DNA of 64,000 nucleotides from Streptomyces bottropensis ATCC 25435 (GCF_000383595.1 NZ_KB911581.1:5663519-5727518), one strand, 5' to 3'. Shown: positions 35,870 through 45,607, counted from the first letter of the stretch. A program made the numbers and translations. Notes: a model not told the origin generated them from the sequence alone.

Positions 35870-36349
35870 TCAGCGCTTCACCGCGAACGTGAAGTCGTAG
35901 GCGCTTCCCTTGGCGTCGCGGGCGTGCAGTTGCATCTGTCCGCGTGCCGTGCGCCACTTGCCCGTTCCGCCGGTGATGGCGAGCGTGGAGTCGGCCGTGT
36001 CGTAGAACGGGCCCTGAGCGACGATCGATCCGCCGTTCAGCGTCGTCGTCCAGCTGCACTCCCATGCCGTGCCGACCTTGGTCCGCACGCAGGAGCCCTG
36101 GGAGTCGCCGGCCCTGTTCCCTGCCGTGTCATAGATGGGGTTTCCGAAGGCCAGCGTGTCCCCGATGCTGTCGCCGCGCGGTCCGAGGTCGACGACCGTG
36201 TCGGTGTCGGCGTGCTCGATCACTGTGAAGGTGGTGGCCCTTCCGTGCCGGCTGGAGGACTGTGGTTCAGCCTGTGCCACGGAGAGTCCCAGGGCGGCAA
36301 GCACGCAGACAGTGGCGACGAGTACGGCGGCGAGACGGAACTTCTTCAT
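35870..36349 (-). CDS. Secreted allene oxide cyclase barrel-like protein
   Basis: 159 residues with a Sec signal peptide (MKKFRLAAVLVATVCVLAAL, cleavage near AQAEP). The mature part reads GDSIGDTLAFGNPIYD, SQGSCVRTKVG and LAITGGTGKWRTARGQ, as in Streptomyces proteins with the allene-oxide-cyclase/dirigent-like barrel. The ATG follows AAGGAGG and starts next to the stop of the second aldehyde dehydrogenase, so it is probably co-transcribed. The true ligand or reaction is unknown. Confidence 0.75.
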   Translation of the reverse strand: MKKFRLAAVLVATVCVLAALGLSVAQAEPQSSSRHGRATTFTVIEHADTDTVVDLGPRGDSIGDTLAFGNPIYDTAGNRAGDSQGSCVRTKVGTAWECSWTTTLNGGSIVAQGPFYDTADSTLAITGGTGKWRTARGQMQLHARDAKGSAYDFTFAVKR

Positions 36350-36351
36350 GG

Positions 36352-37827
36352 TCACCAACCTCCTTCGGCACGGCGGTCGTAGCGCAGTTCGCTGTCGCCC
36401 AGGTCGAAGACGAGCAGCTTGGACTCGGTGAAGGTGTCGAGGAACCAGCCGGAGAGTTCGCGGCCGACGCCGCTCTTGCCGGTGCCGCCGAAGGGGGCGA
36501 GCTGGTCCCAGTAGTTGCTGGTCTCGTTGATGTTGACCGTGCCGTGCTGCAGGGCCTCCCCCACGCGCCAGGCGGTGGCCAGGTCCCTGGTCCACAGGGA
36601 CGCGATCAGGCCGAGGTCGGTGGAGTTGGCGATCTCCACGGCCTCCTGTACCGAGGAGACCTTGATAACGGGAGCCACCGGGCCGAAGGTCTCCTCCTGG
36701 GCGATGCGCATCTCGGTCGTGACGCCGGTGAGGATCGTGGCCGGGAAGAAGAGCCCCTCCTCCTTGCCGAACTGGACGACATCCGCGCCCTTGCTCCGGG
36801 CGTCCTCAACGTGTTCCGCGATGCGCCGCAGCGTGGCCTCGTTGCGTACGGGGCCCATGTCGGTGTCCTCCAGGGCCGGGTCACCGACGCGGAGTTGCGC
36901 GGCGCGGGCGGTCAGCTTGGCTACGAACTCGTCGTGAACGTCCTCGTGGACCAGGAGCCGTTCGGCCGAGGTGCAGACCTGGCCCGCGAAGTAGAAGCAG
37001 CCATTGATCGCCGCCTCCACCGCGGCGTCGATGTCGGCGTCGGACAGGATGATGAAGGGGCCGTCGCCCCCGAGTTCGAGCAGGTGCGGGCGCAGGGCGG
37101 CGGCGCGGGCGATGCGTTCGCCGGTGGCGGTGGAGCCGGTGAAGAACAGGCCGTCGACGTCCGGGTGTTCGACGATGGCCGCCCCGACGTCGCCGAATCC
37201 GTGCACCACGTTGATCACGCCGTCGGGCAGGCCGGCCTCGGCGAAGATCTCCGCCACGAGGTTGCAGCTGATCGGGGCGTATTCCGAGGGCTTCCAGACG
37301 GCCGTGTTTCCGGCGGCGACGATGTGCGCCAGCGCGATCGAGGAGATGTCGGTGGGGAAGTTGTACGGGGTGATGACGCCGACGACGCCAAGCGGGCGGT
37401 AGTTCATGACCAGCCGCTTGTTGTTCGTCCGCTCCTGCGTGGAGGGGAACGACATGCCCCGGTGTCGCAGCACCTCCTCACCGGCCTTCTGCCAGGCGGG
37501 GGCCGAATACTCGATGACCTCCTCACGGGCCTCCGCGACGGTCTTGCCTATTTCCAGCGTCAGCACCCGGGCGATGTCCTCGGCGCGCTCGGCGAAGAGC
37601 GCGTGGACCTGGCGCAGGATCTTGACCCGTTCGATGAGGGGCGTCGCGGCCCAGTGCGGCTGCGCCCGCCGGGCGGCCTCCACGGCGCGCTCGGCGTCCT
37701 GGGCGTCGCAGCGGGCCACCTGCGCGATGAGCTCACCGGACTGCGGGGAGTGCACCGGGAAAGTGCCCGCGCCACCGTCCAGCCATGAACCGTCGACCAG
37801 GGCCTGCGTGGGCAGGGATGTGGACAT
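36352..37827 (-). CDS. Aldehyde dehydrogenase (succinate-semialdehyde type)
   Basis: 491 residues from ATG 37827 (GGAG upstream; an earlier ATG at 37839 is less good). It has VITPYNFPTDISSIALAH, the catalytic Glu in LLELGGDGPF and Cys285 in FAGQVCTSAERL. It is similar to semialdehyde dehydrogenases of the GabD/aldehyde-lactate group. With the permease and aminotransferase it may oxidise succinate or glutarate semialdehyde. Two ALDHs in one cluster suggest two chain lengths or redundancy. Confidence 0.87.
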   Translation of the reverse strand: MSTSLPTQALVDGSWLDGGAGTFPVHSPQSGELIAQVARCDAQDAERAVEAARRAQPHWAATPLIERVKILRQVHALFAERAEDIARVLTLEIGKTVAEAREEVIEYSAPAWQKAGEEVLRHRGMSFPSTQERTNNKRLVMNYRPLGVVGVITPYNFPTDISSIALAHIVAAGNTAVWKPSEYAPISCNLVAEIFAEAGLPDGVINVVHGFGDVGAAIVEHPDVDGLFFTGSTATGERIARAAALRPHLLELGGDGPFIILSDADIDAAVEAAINGCFYFAGQVCTSAERLLVHEDVHDEFVAKLTARAAQLRVGDPALEDTDMGPVRNEATLRRIAEHVEDARSKGADVVQFGKEEGLFFPATILTGVTTEMRIAQEETFGPVAPVIKVSSVQEAVEIANSTDLGLIASLWTRDLATAWRVGEALQHGTVNINETSNYWDQLAPFGGTGKSGVGRELSGWFLDTFTESKLLVFDLGDSELRYDRRAEGGW

Positions 37828-37901
37828 GTTGGTCTCCACCTTCGGAGGTCACCGTCGCGCAGCGCGCGACGGACGGATGGGAAGCGGGGCGCCGACGCGC
37901 C

Positions 37902-39425
37902 TCAGACGGAGGCGGCCGGGGAGGGCGTCTCCTGCGGGGCCGGTACGGCTAGCGCGTCTCCCGCCGGGGCGTCCCCCCGCTCGTGCGGCTTGGCGATGGC
38001 CATGTACACGGCGCCCGCGCCCACCACGACCGCGCCGCTGACCAGCACGATGTAGTTGTCGTACCAGGGTGTTCCGGGCGTGCGCGGCCAGCTCATGTTG
38101 ACGATCCCGACGGCGCCGTAGACCAGGGCACCGATCGTGACCGGAAGCCCCCACCGCTCCAGCCGGTACTCGCCGGACGGCCTCCAACCCCTCAGCCGCG
38201 CCCGCAGGGACGCGAGGACGACCATCTGGAAGGCCAGGTAGATGCCGAGCGTGGAGAAGGAGATGATCTTCACTAGTGCGTCGGCGGAGTACGTGGAGGC
38301 CACGATGATCAGAGCGGGGACGACCGCCGCGAGCAGCAGGGCGTACGGAGGCACCCGCAGCCGCTCAGAGAAGGCCGACAGCACGCGGCTGCCGACGATC
38401 ATCCGGTCGCGGGCGAAGGAGTAGGTGAGCCGGCTGGCTGCGGCCTGCAGACTCATCGCACAGGAGATGAAGGACAGCAGGACGACGACCAGGACGGCGC
38501 GGGCGCCGCCGCTGCCGAAGGCGTCGGTGAGCACGGTGGTCACCGGGTCGGCGTCCTTGCCCGATATCACGGCGCCGAAGTCGCTGACGGCGAGGATGAG
38601 GGCGAGGCACACCGCGGTCGCGGCAGCCCCGCCGATGTAGATGGTGCGCCGCATCGAGACCGGGATGCGCCGTCCGGGGTTGGGCACCTCCTCGGCCACG
38701 TCTCCGCACGCCTCGAAGCCGTAATACTGGAAGACGCCGATGAGCGAGGCGACCGCGAAGGCGTAGAAGTACGAGTGGCTGCCCTGGGAGCCAAAGCCGT
38801 CGAACAGCACGCCGAGACCGTGGTGGCGGTTGGCGATCAGCAGCCAGGCGCCTACCACGACGGCTCCGAGAATCTCGGCCACGAACCCGAACACGGCGAC
38901 AGTGGAGAGCACCTTCGTGCCGCCAAAGTTGATGATCGTCGCAAACAAGAGCAGTCCCAGCGCGCAGAGGATCGTCGTGGTGGTGCTGGAGGCGAAGCCG
39001 AACACCGCGGCCACGTACGGTCCGGCGCCGTAGGCGACCGCCGAGATGGTGGACAGCAGCGCGAGGAGGTAGATCCAGCCGGTCATCCACCCCCACTTGC
39101 GACCCCACAGGCGCCGGGCCCACGGGTACACCCCGCCGGCCACCGGGAACTGGGCGACGACCTCGCTGAAGACCAGGGCCACCAGCAACTGGCCGACACC
39201 CGCGATCACGAAGGCCCAGATCATCGGCGGACCGCCGGCCATCAGGGAGGCGGCGAACAGGGTGTATACGCCGACCACCGGCGAGAGGTAGGTGAACCCC
39301 AGCGAGAAGTTCGCCCACAGGCTCATGTCCCGCTTGAACTCGGACTCGTACCCGAGAGCGGCAAGTCGCCGGGCGTCGGCGTCACCTTCGGCCGGGGACG
39401 GCGGGGACTGCGTGACTTCGTTCAT
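37902..39425 (-). CDS. APC-family amino acid/polyamine permease
   Basis: 507 residues, about twelve membrane helices. The start is LGYESEFKRDMSLWANFSLG, then GVYTLFAASLMAGGPPMIWA and VFSEVVAQFPVAGGVYPWAR, the usual APC-superfamily pattern for GABA or amino-acid importers. ATG 39425 has AAGGAG upstream. It is the likely uptake step for the cluster's substrate, lying upstream of the second ALDH gene on the same strand. Confidence 0.9.
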   Translation of the reverse strand: MNEVTQSPPSPAEGDADARRLAALGYESEFKRDMSLWANFSLGFTYLSPVVGVYTLFAASLMAGGPPMIWAFVIAGVGQLLVALVFSEVVAQFPVAGGVYPWARRLWGRKWGWMTGWIYLLALLSTISAVAYGAGPYVAAVFGFASSTTTTILCALGLLLFATIINFGGTKVLSTVAVFGFVAEILGAVVVGAWLLIANRHHGLGVLFDGFGSQGSHSYFYAFAVASLIGVFQYYGFEACGDVAEEVPNPGRRIPVSMRRTIYIGGAAATAVCLALILAVSDFGAVISGKDADPVTTVLTDAFGSGGARAVLVVVLLSFISCAMSLQAAASRLTYSFARDRMIVGSRVLSAFSERLRVPPYALLLAAVVPALIIVASTYSADALVKIISFSTLGIYLAFQMVVLASLRARLRGWRPSGEYRLERWGLPVTIGALVYGAVGIVNMSWPRTPGTPWYDNYIVLVSGAVVVGAGAVYMAIAKPHERGDAPAGDALAVPAPQETPSPAASV

Positions 39426-39531
39426 CGACGGGCTCCTTGAGAAAACACGCTGTGAGCGGGAGGGCGGCGGGGCCGGGGCCGTGGGGGAAGCCGACGAGGA
39501 CCGGCCGGTGTCCGGCGGGCCGAGTGCGCAA

Positions 39532-39560
39532 AACCTACTACATTGAAGTTCATAGGACAA
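39532..39560 (-). promoter_or_regulatory. Promoter of the permease gene
   Basis: On the minus strand TTGTCC, 17 bases, TAGGTT: a good match to the principal sigma factor consensus, about 105 bases before the permease ATG. The spacer and flanks contain TTGAAG...CAA half-sites that the divergent GntR protein might bind. Confidence 0.6.
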
Positions 39561-39619
39561 CGGTTTGACTGATAGCGTGGGAACGATCTCTCATGACGAT
39601 CTGCGACTGAGGAGGGGCC

Positions 39620-40369
39620 GTGGCTGCAGTGGACGGCCGCTCGCCGGTGATGAGCGCCGCCTTCGCGCCTCTGAGCGACTCGGGCCGGGCGGACATGGTG
39701 GTCCGCCGGATTGCCGAAGCGGTCACAATCGGGCTGATGGCGGATGGGGAGCAGCTCCCCAGCGAAAGCGACCTCGCCTGTCAGCTCGGTGTCGCCAACG
39801 GCACGGTCCGTGAGGCACTGGCCATCCTGCGCGAGCAGGGACTCGTGGAGACGCGGCGCGGACGCAACGGCGGAAGCTTCGTGCGGAACCCGGAGGAGGG
39901 CCTGACCAGGATCCATCAGGCACGTCTCAAGCAACTCGGCATCTCGGAGCTGCGCGATCTCGGCGACGAGCAGTTCGCCGTCTCGGGCACTGCGGCCCGC
40001 TTCGCCGCCGAACGAGCCCCCTCGGACCTGGCAAAGAGCCTGGACCGCCTGGTCACGGCGCTGCGCAAGGCCGAGTCCCCCGCCGAACGGCGCAAGGCCG
40101 ACGCCCGCTTCCACATAGAGGTGGCCGTCGCAGCGCAGTCCGTCCGGCTGACACGCCTGGAGGTCCGGCTACAGGCGGAGCTCGGGCCGCTGTTGTGGCT
40201 GCCGGGAGGCGACGGGCCCGACGCGTCGGCCTTCGCCGACCAGCATCACGAGATCCTGGTGGCCGTCATGGCCGGAGACGCGGCCGAGGCACGTCGCCTC
40301 GCCGAGGCACACACGATTGCCGGCACTCGCCATCTCGTACGTACGCACCTACGGTTGACCGACGCCTGA
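39620..40369 (+). CDS. GntR/FadR-family regulator
   Basis: 249 residues: N-terminal winged helix (PSESDLACQLGVANGTVREA, then LAILREQGLVETRRGRNGG) and an all-helical FCD ligand domain with metal-type residues (FHIEVA, DQHHEILVAVMAGD, EAHTIAGTRHL). The GTG start has GAGGAGG upstream. It is divergent from the permease, so it probably represses or activates uptake in response to a carboxylate. Confidence 0.88.
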   Translation: MAAVDGRSPVMSAAFAPLSDSGRADMVVRRIAEAVTIGLMADGEQLPSESDLACQLGVANGTVREALAILREQGLVETRRGRNGGSFVRNPEEGLTRIHQARLKQLGISELRDLGDEQFAVSGTAARFAAERAPSDLAKSLDRLVTALRKAESPAERRKADARFHIEVAVAAQSVRLTRLEVRLQAELGPLLWLPGGDGPDASAFADQHHEILVAVMAGDAAEARRLAEAHTIAGTRHLVRTHLRLTDA

Positions 40370-40413
40370 CCCGGTGGCGCACGCCACGCCACCCTCCTTG
40401 ACGGAGCACAGTG

Positions 40414-41154
40414 ATGACCAGCACCCCAGCCACCGGCATCGTCCAGTGCAGCGCATCCATCCGGGACGCGGTGGAATCCGTCTTCTCGGCGCTGGCCGTC
40501 CTCGAGGCCGCAGCGCGAGAGCGCTTGAGCGCTGCCGGCCGGAAGATCAGGCATCCCGGGACGAGCGACCTCGCCGCCCTGCGACCGACCATCCAGACCC
40601 TGCTCCGCGAGCAGGGCGAGCGGTTCAACGGCACGGGCGTGGTCATGGCACCCGACGCGCTCACCGACGCTACCTTCCACCTCGAGTGGTGGCAGCGAAC
40701 CGGAGACCAGGACGCCCGGCCGCTGCGGCTGAACCTGGACCCGCGAAGCGAGAGTTTCTACGACTACACGCTCAAGCCGTGGTTCGTGATTCCCCGCAAC
40801 GAGGGCCACGGCACGGTCATGGGGCCGTACGTCGACCTGCACTGCGCCGGCCTGTACATCCTCACCTTCACCCGGCCGTTGACGGTTCACGGGGAGTTCG
40901 TCGGCGTCGTCGGGGCCGACGTCCCGGTGGCGGCCTTCGAGCAGATCGTCATCCGCTCCCTCAAGCACCTGGGCGGCGAAGCCGTGGTGATCACCAGCGA
41001 GGGCCGGGTCCTGGCCGCGAACACACCCACCTGGGCCGTGGGAGAGATCGCTCGCGACCTGCTCGGTCATGAGGCCGCAGCGGAGCGCGCAGCGGTGCCG
41101 GCCCCGGAGGTCGACTGGAGCGTGGTCCGCGTGGAGTCCTCGGCCGTCGGCTGA
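40414..41154 (+). CDS. Cache (PDC) sensor-domain protein
   Basis: 246 residues with no transmembrane segment. The core DPRSESFYDYTLKPWF ... VMGPYVDLHCAGLYILTF ... GEFVGVVGADVPVA is a PDC/Cache-type ligand domain. ATG 40414 has GGAG at the right spacing. It follows the GntR gene by 44 bases and is likely co-transcribed. A soluble ligand-sensing partner of the regulator is a reasonable guess; no output domain is seen. Confidence 0.7.
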   Translation: MTSTPATGIVQCSASIRDAVESVFSALAVLEAAARERLSAAGRKIRHPGTSDLAALRPTIQTLLREQGERFNGTGVVMAPDALTDATFHLEWWQRTGDQDARPLRLNLDPRSESFYDYTLKPWFVIPRNEGHGTVMGPYVDLHCAGLYILTFTRPLTVHGEFVGVVGADVPVAAFEQIVIRSLKHLGGEAVVITSEGRVLAANTPTWAVGEIARDLLGHEAAAERAAVPAPEVDWSVVRVESSAVG

Positions 41155-41219
41155 GTGAGCACACCGGACACCGCAGGTAGTTGGCCCCTCCAACAAACAC
41201 CGCCGGTAAGGTCGTCGAT

Positions 41220-41560
41220 GTGACAGGGGAAGAGGCGACATCAGGAAAGTCGGAAGCAGCGTCCGGGATGCGGCAGCGCCGGAAGCACCCCGACGATCCC
41301 GGTCGTCAGCGGGATCCAGTGGGCACCCGGCGTGCCATTCTGGCCGCGGCCGGTGCGGAGTTCGGCGCCCACGGTTTCGACGGGGCCCGTCGTCCGTATC
41401 GCGGAGGCGGCCGGTGTCAGCCATCACCTGATCACCTACTACTTCGGGGGCAAACGCGGGCTGTGCGAGGCGCTGAGCGAGCAGTGGCTCGAGGAGTCCA
41501 TCCGCATCAGCCAGACCCACACCTTCGCGGAGGCCACGCGGCGTGCTCCATGGGCTGGCC
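41220..41560 (+). pseudogene. TetR-family regulator, frameshifted and truncated
   Basis: GTG 41220 opens a TetR N-terminus (GTRRAILAAAGAEFGAHGFDG). A one-base insertion at about 41388 shifts the HTH continuation to another frame (RIAEAAGVSHHLITYYFGG, KRGLCEALSEQW). Homology stops near 41560. Only the DNA-binding half remains. Confidence 0.8.
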
Positions 41561-41642
41561 TGACGGGGCGGCAGCACAAAGGGGAACTGAAACCGTCCCA
41601 TTCTTGCCCGCTCCGACCCGGCAGCCCTCTACGATCCGGTCC

Positions 41643-41910
41643 ATGCTGGATCCCGAGCTGCTGGAACACATCACCGCGCGGCGCGCGGAACTGGATGAAC
41701 GCGAAGAACAGCTGGCCAGGCAGCTGGCGGAGGTGCGGGCCGAGTGAGACGAACTTGCTGTCGCGAACGGGTCCTTGAGCGAGTAAGCGAAGAGATCGCT
41801 GATGAGCGCGTCTCAGCCTCGCCGGTGCCCGCGCAGGTGGATGGGCGGGCGGTCATGCTGATCCCACACCGCACCTCCGATGTGGAGGAGAACGTGCTTC
41901 CGCCGGCCAA
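41643..41910 (+). pseudogene. Frameshifted coiled-coil hypothetical
   Basis: ATG 41643 reads LLEHITARRAELDEREEQLA, stops at 41747, and an overlapping frame continues RERVLERVSEEIADERV and then GRAVMLIPHRTSD. The two halves look like one helical Streptomyces protein with a one-base shift. I know similar sequences but no function. Confidence 0.5.
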
Positions 41911-41932
41911 AGGGATAGGGGCCCCAGAGAAG

Positions 41933-42022
41933 CTGCTCCCCGCATGCGCGGAGATGGCCTTGGGTACGCCAGGCGGATCGTCCTCGAGGAGACCTGCTCC
42001 CCGCACACGCGGGGATGGTCCC
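41933..42022 (+). CRISPR. Two-repeat relic of a second I-E repeat type
   Basis: 29-base units at 41933-41961 and 41994-42022, exactly 61 bases apart, both starting CTGCTCCCCGCA and with GCGGAGATGG or GCGGGGATGG in the second half. The second matches the common Streptomyces repeat with CCCCGC/GCGGGG stem, distinct from arrays 1 and 2 (CTCCGC/GCGGAG). The spacer is 32 bases. No cas genes are nearby. Confidence 0.85.
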
Positions 42023-42105
42023 AAGCAGGTCCGCGACTGGGCTCATGCGGTGTCCGGGCCTCCTCTGGAGGCCAGCACCACACATTGCGCCGAAGGGACG
42101 TGACG

Positions 42106-42660
42106 TCAGGTGCAGGTCAGGTAGTCGTAGCCGGCAATCCGCGCGTTGCCGTCGCCGTCCTCGAAGTGATACCTGCCGTCACTGTCGCGGGTGAGGGCGA
42201 GGTTGTCCCAAATGCCTCTGTACGTGTCAACGGCAGTGTCGCCGGGGTCGTAGTGATCCTCTAGATTCGTGCCGGCTTCTGCCCAGGTGTCTTTGCCGAC
42301 CGAGCCGTCAGCTTCGAGGTGGTACCTGGCCTGCCAGTCCTTGGTCGCGGCCTTGGTGTTCGCTCCGAAGTGGCCGTCGATGTCCGCAGCGTCGAACGGG
42401 GTACCGTTGGTTTCGGTGGCGAGGTCGGCCCAGAGGATTTTCTGCCACAGGCAGGTGGCATTGGATGACGCGTTTGTGCTGGTCGACAGGATGCCTTCGT
42501 CGTCCCAGTCGCCGACCCAGTTGCCGGCGCCGTAGATGTAGGCGCGACCACTGTAGGTACCGCTCGCGGAAGCCGGCGAGGTGCTCAGTGTGAGTGTGGC
42601 GACGGTCAGCACGCCGACTATGCCTGCGGCCAGCTGGTTTCGTTTCGTACGTGCACTCAT
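42106..42660 (-). CDS. Secreted peptidoglycan-binding-domain protein
   Basis: 184 residues with a signal peptide (AAGIVGVLTVATLTLSTSP, cleavage after ASA). The mature protein contains a PG-binding-1-like helical motif (LWQKILWADL, IDGHFGANTKAATKDWQA, DGSVGKDTWAEAG). AAGGGAC precedes the ATG. It is exported and probably binds the cell wall; no catalytic domain is visible, and the rest is an unknown C-terminal strand-rich region. Confidence 0.8.
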   Translation of the reverse strand: MSARTKRNQLAAGIVGVLTVATLTLSTSPASASGTYSGRAYIYGAGNWVGDWDDEGILSTSTNASSNATCLWQKILWADLATETNGTPFDAADIDGHFGANTKAATKDWQARYHLEADGSVGKDTWAEAGTNLEDHYDPGDTAVDTYRGIWDNLALTRDSDGRYHFEDGDGNARIAGYDYLTCT

Positions 42661-43006
42661 GAGTGTCCCTTTTCGGTCGTTGCGGATGACCGTGCGGTCG
42701 CAGGGAGTCGCCGCAGGACGGGACGCCCCCGCTCCTGGTCTGCCAGCCTCGCTCCGGTGACGGGCTGGAGCGGCTGTGCCTTGACGGTAGGGGCGGTGCC
42801 ACGGCCGACGCTTCCGGCGGTGGGTGTACACCCCGCTTCACCCACCGCGGCAGCCGCGATATCGCACAAGTCCCGTTGTAATGAAAGGGATTGACGCGCC
42901 ATCTGGGGTGCGGGGTCAGTCTGTGGTGATGTGCCTGAGCAGTCAAGGCCTGCGGAGCCGGTCGATTGGCCAATGATTGGGCACCCCTTCCGTATATGCG
43001 GCCGTG
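42661..43006. other. Intergenic, no supportable gene
   Basis: Upstream of the secreted protein. It must contain that gene's promoter. No coding pattern stands out on either strand. Confidence 0.5.
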
Positions 43007-43739
43007 TCAGCAGGCTCCCGACGTAGTAGGGGCGGACGAGCCCGCGTTCGACGGCCCTGACGAGGTGGTGGGTGTGGGCGTCGAGGACGTCGTGGCCAGG
43101 AGTTCCTTGATCTGGTCGGCTCCCTGCCCGGTGAGGAGATCGGCGACGGGGGTGTCGTCGCCGGTGGTGGCCGACGGAGATGGGGCGGGACGCTCAGTCC
43201 CCTCGAACTCTCCCTTTCCGAGCGTGTCTTCGTCGAAGGGCAAGGTGGATCCGGAACCGAGGCCGACCCAGCCGGCGGCGTCGGGCTCATCGCCCTCGGA
43301 GCACCTGGCGGGCTCCCAGCGCAGGGCGATCACATAGCTGTGGCCGGGTTCGATCCGGGGCCGCTCGTGCAGCGCGTACTCGGACGGTTGGCGACTTCGC
43401 CGTCGAAAACCCAGCCGGTGGACTGTCGCGTATAGGTCTGCGGTGCCGGATGCTCGGCACCTTCGCGTGACCACAGCACCTGGTCCACGCGCATCTCGAC
43501 CGAGCGGCCGATAAGGCCCTCGCCTCGGTCGATCTCGCTCTGCGTGGGAGGAACCTCCTTCTCCGACACTGCGGTGGCCACGACGACATGGTCCGCGTTG
43601 GACACCCAGTCTGCCGCCGTGGAACTGCGATAGCGGTCCTTGGGTTGTCCCCGGATGCGCCGGTCACGAACCAGCCGCCGACACACAGTAGCGACGCCCC
43701 GACGGCGCCCGCCAGGATCATGGTTGGCTTCCGCATCAT
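43007..43739 (-). pseudogene. Exported hypothetical protein with two frameshifts
   Basis: The start MMRKPTMILAGAVGASLLCV is a signal or membrane anchor. After GDNP the frame changes and continues DRYRSSTAADWVSNADHVVV ... MRVDQVLWSREG ... VFDGEVANRP. A second change leads to EYALHERPRIEPGHSYVIAL and an acidic Thr/Ser/Pro-rich tail. Joined, it is about 240 residues. One-base indels at about 43640 and 43390 explain the break. Function unknown. Confidence 0.7.
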
Positions 43740-43872
43740 GTATCCCCCTCAGTGAACCTCTTTCATCCTGGGCTGTCGGGTGAACCAGGCTGGTCAGGGG
43801 CGGTGACGTGGCGAAGCCCCTCGTCGTTGGTGTGGTGATCTCACTCAACACGCCGACGGCCGGGGGGCTTCG

Positions 43873-44313
43873 TTGGTTCCGTATCCTTCCACGCTCGATG
43901 TCCGGCACGAGCTGGTCGAGCATGTCTCATGGCTCATCTACGCCCGAAGGTGTGAACGCCGCACTCGCTGGCGCAAGTTGAGCTGCTTCCGTCAGGCACA
44001 ACTCGCCCTTGCCCACCTGCGCAAGAACGAGACGCTCGCCCAGCTCAGCGCCGGGTTCGGCGTCTCCGAAGCGACAGCCTGGCGGTACGTGGACGAGACG
44101 GTCGACGTCCTCGCCGCCTGGGCACCCGGCCTGCGCGAGGCCCTGACCGGCCGAGGCGAGGACGACTTCGTGACCCTGGACGGCACTCTGATCCCCACCG
44201 ACCGGGTCGCGGCGGACGAGCCGTACTACTCCAAGAAGCACAAGAAGCACGGCATCAACGTGCAGGTCGTCGCCGCACCCAACGGCACACCCCTGTGGTT
44301 CTCGCGGGCCTCC
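43873..44313 (+). pseudogene. IS5-family transposase N-terminal fragment
   Basis: Reads YPSTLDVRHELVEHVSWLIY, LAHLRKNETLAQLSAGFGVS and VTLDGTLIPTDRVAADEPYY up to GTPLWFSRA: the HTH and first catalytic Asp of Streptomyces IS5-group transposases. Homology stops near 44313 where ISAs1-related sequence begins, so a second element or deletion removed the C-terminal half. Confidence 0.8.
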
Positions 44314-44357
44314 AAGATCATGGAGTTTTCGACGCCCCATGACCTGCCTGGAAGACC

Positions 44358-45526
44358 GTGCCTGCCGACGCATCATCGCCGATCCAGCCTGCCCTTGACC
44401 AGCTCAGTGAGCATCCAAAGGTGGTGCCGGGGGAAGTCCCCGGCCTTCTGCAACGTCTTGCCGAGGGGCCCGACCCGCGCGATCCGCGAGGGGTGCGGCA
44501 TGCTCTGACCGCGTGCGCGGTGCTGGCCGGGGCGAACTCCCTGCTGGCGGTCGGCGAATGGATCGTCGACACCCCTCCCCAGCTACTCGAACCCCTCGGC
44601 GTGCGGCCGGACCCACTGTGCCCGAAGCGGAACCTGCCGGCGGAAACGACCGTACGCAGACTGTTGTCCCGCATCGACGGTGACGCACTTGACCAGGCCA
44701 TGGCCTGCTGGCTCGCCGACCGCCGCGCCCCTACCGCACTCCCATTGCGAGGACTTGCCGTCGACGGAAAGAGCCTGCGCGGCGCCGCGAGGGCCAAGGG
44801 CCGCAGGATCCACCTGCTGGCCGCGCTGGACCACACCGCCAGTCTCGTGCTGGCTCAGCTGGACGTAGGTGAGAAGACCGGCGAGATCACCCGCTTCCAG
44901 CCGCTGCTGGAGACGGTCGCCGACCTGGCCGGCGTGGTCGTCACCAGCGACGCGCTGCACACCCAGCGTGAGCATGCCGTCTACCTCCTCGGGCGCGAGC
45001 CCACTACATCGTGATCGTCAAGGGCAATCAGAAGACGCTCCGCAAGCAGCTCAAAGCCCTTCCCTGGAAGGACATCCCGCTCCAGGGCCGCACGCGCGGC
45101 GTCGGTCACGGACGGTCCGAGATCCGCCGGATCAAGGTCGCCACCGTGAACAACCTGCTGTTCCCCGGAGCCAGCCAGGCGCTCCAGATCATCAAGCGCC
45201 GCCGCACCGACCGCAAGACGGGCAGAACAACCGTCAAAACCGTCTACGCCGTCACCAGCCTGGCCACTGAGCAGTCCACCCCTGCCCAGCTGGCCAAGCT
45301 GGTCCGGGACCACTGGAAGGTGGAGGCCCTGCACCACGTCCGCGACACGACGTTCGCCGAGGACGCCTCCCAACTGCGGACCGGCAATGCACCACGCGCG
45401 ATGGCGACCTGGCGCAACTTGGCCATCGGCGCCCTCAAGCTGTCCGACACCACCAACATCGCCGCCGCACTCCGCGCCAACGCCCGCGACCCCAACCGTC
45501 CGCTCGCCCTACTCGGCCTCACATGA
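44358..45526 (+). pseudogene. ISAs1-family transposase, frameshifted
   Basis: The N-terminal frame (44358-45014) carries DPRDPRGVRHALTACAVLAG and LAVDGKSLRGAARAKGRRIH, then VVTSDALHTQREHAVYLL. After a one-base shift near 45000 the second frame continues VIVKGNQKTLRKQLKALPW to HWKVEALHHVRDTTFAEDAS, ending LALLGLT. The DDE residues are spread over both frames, so it is inactive as read. Inverted repeats could not be placed. Confidence 0.85.
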
Positions 45527-45607
45527 TCACGAACCGGACGTCATGTGACTATGCCGAAGCCCTGGGCATTCGGACAGTTCCAATACCCGACTCCACCATT
45601 AGCGATC

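Noticed and set aside
42004..42105. More repeats of the second CRISPR type after the relic
   Set aside because: Looked for further units at 61-base steps; none retain the stem.
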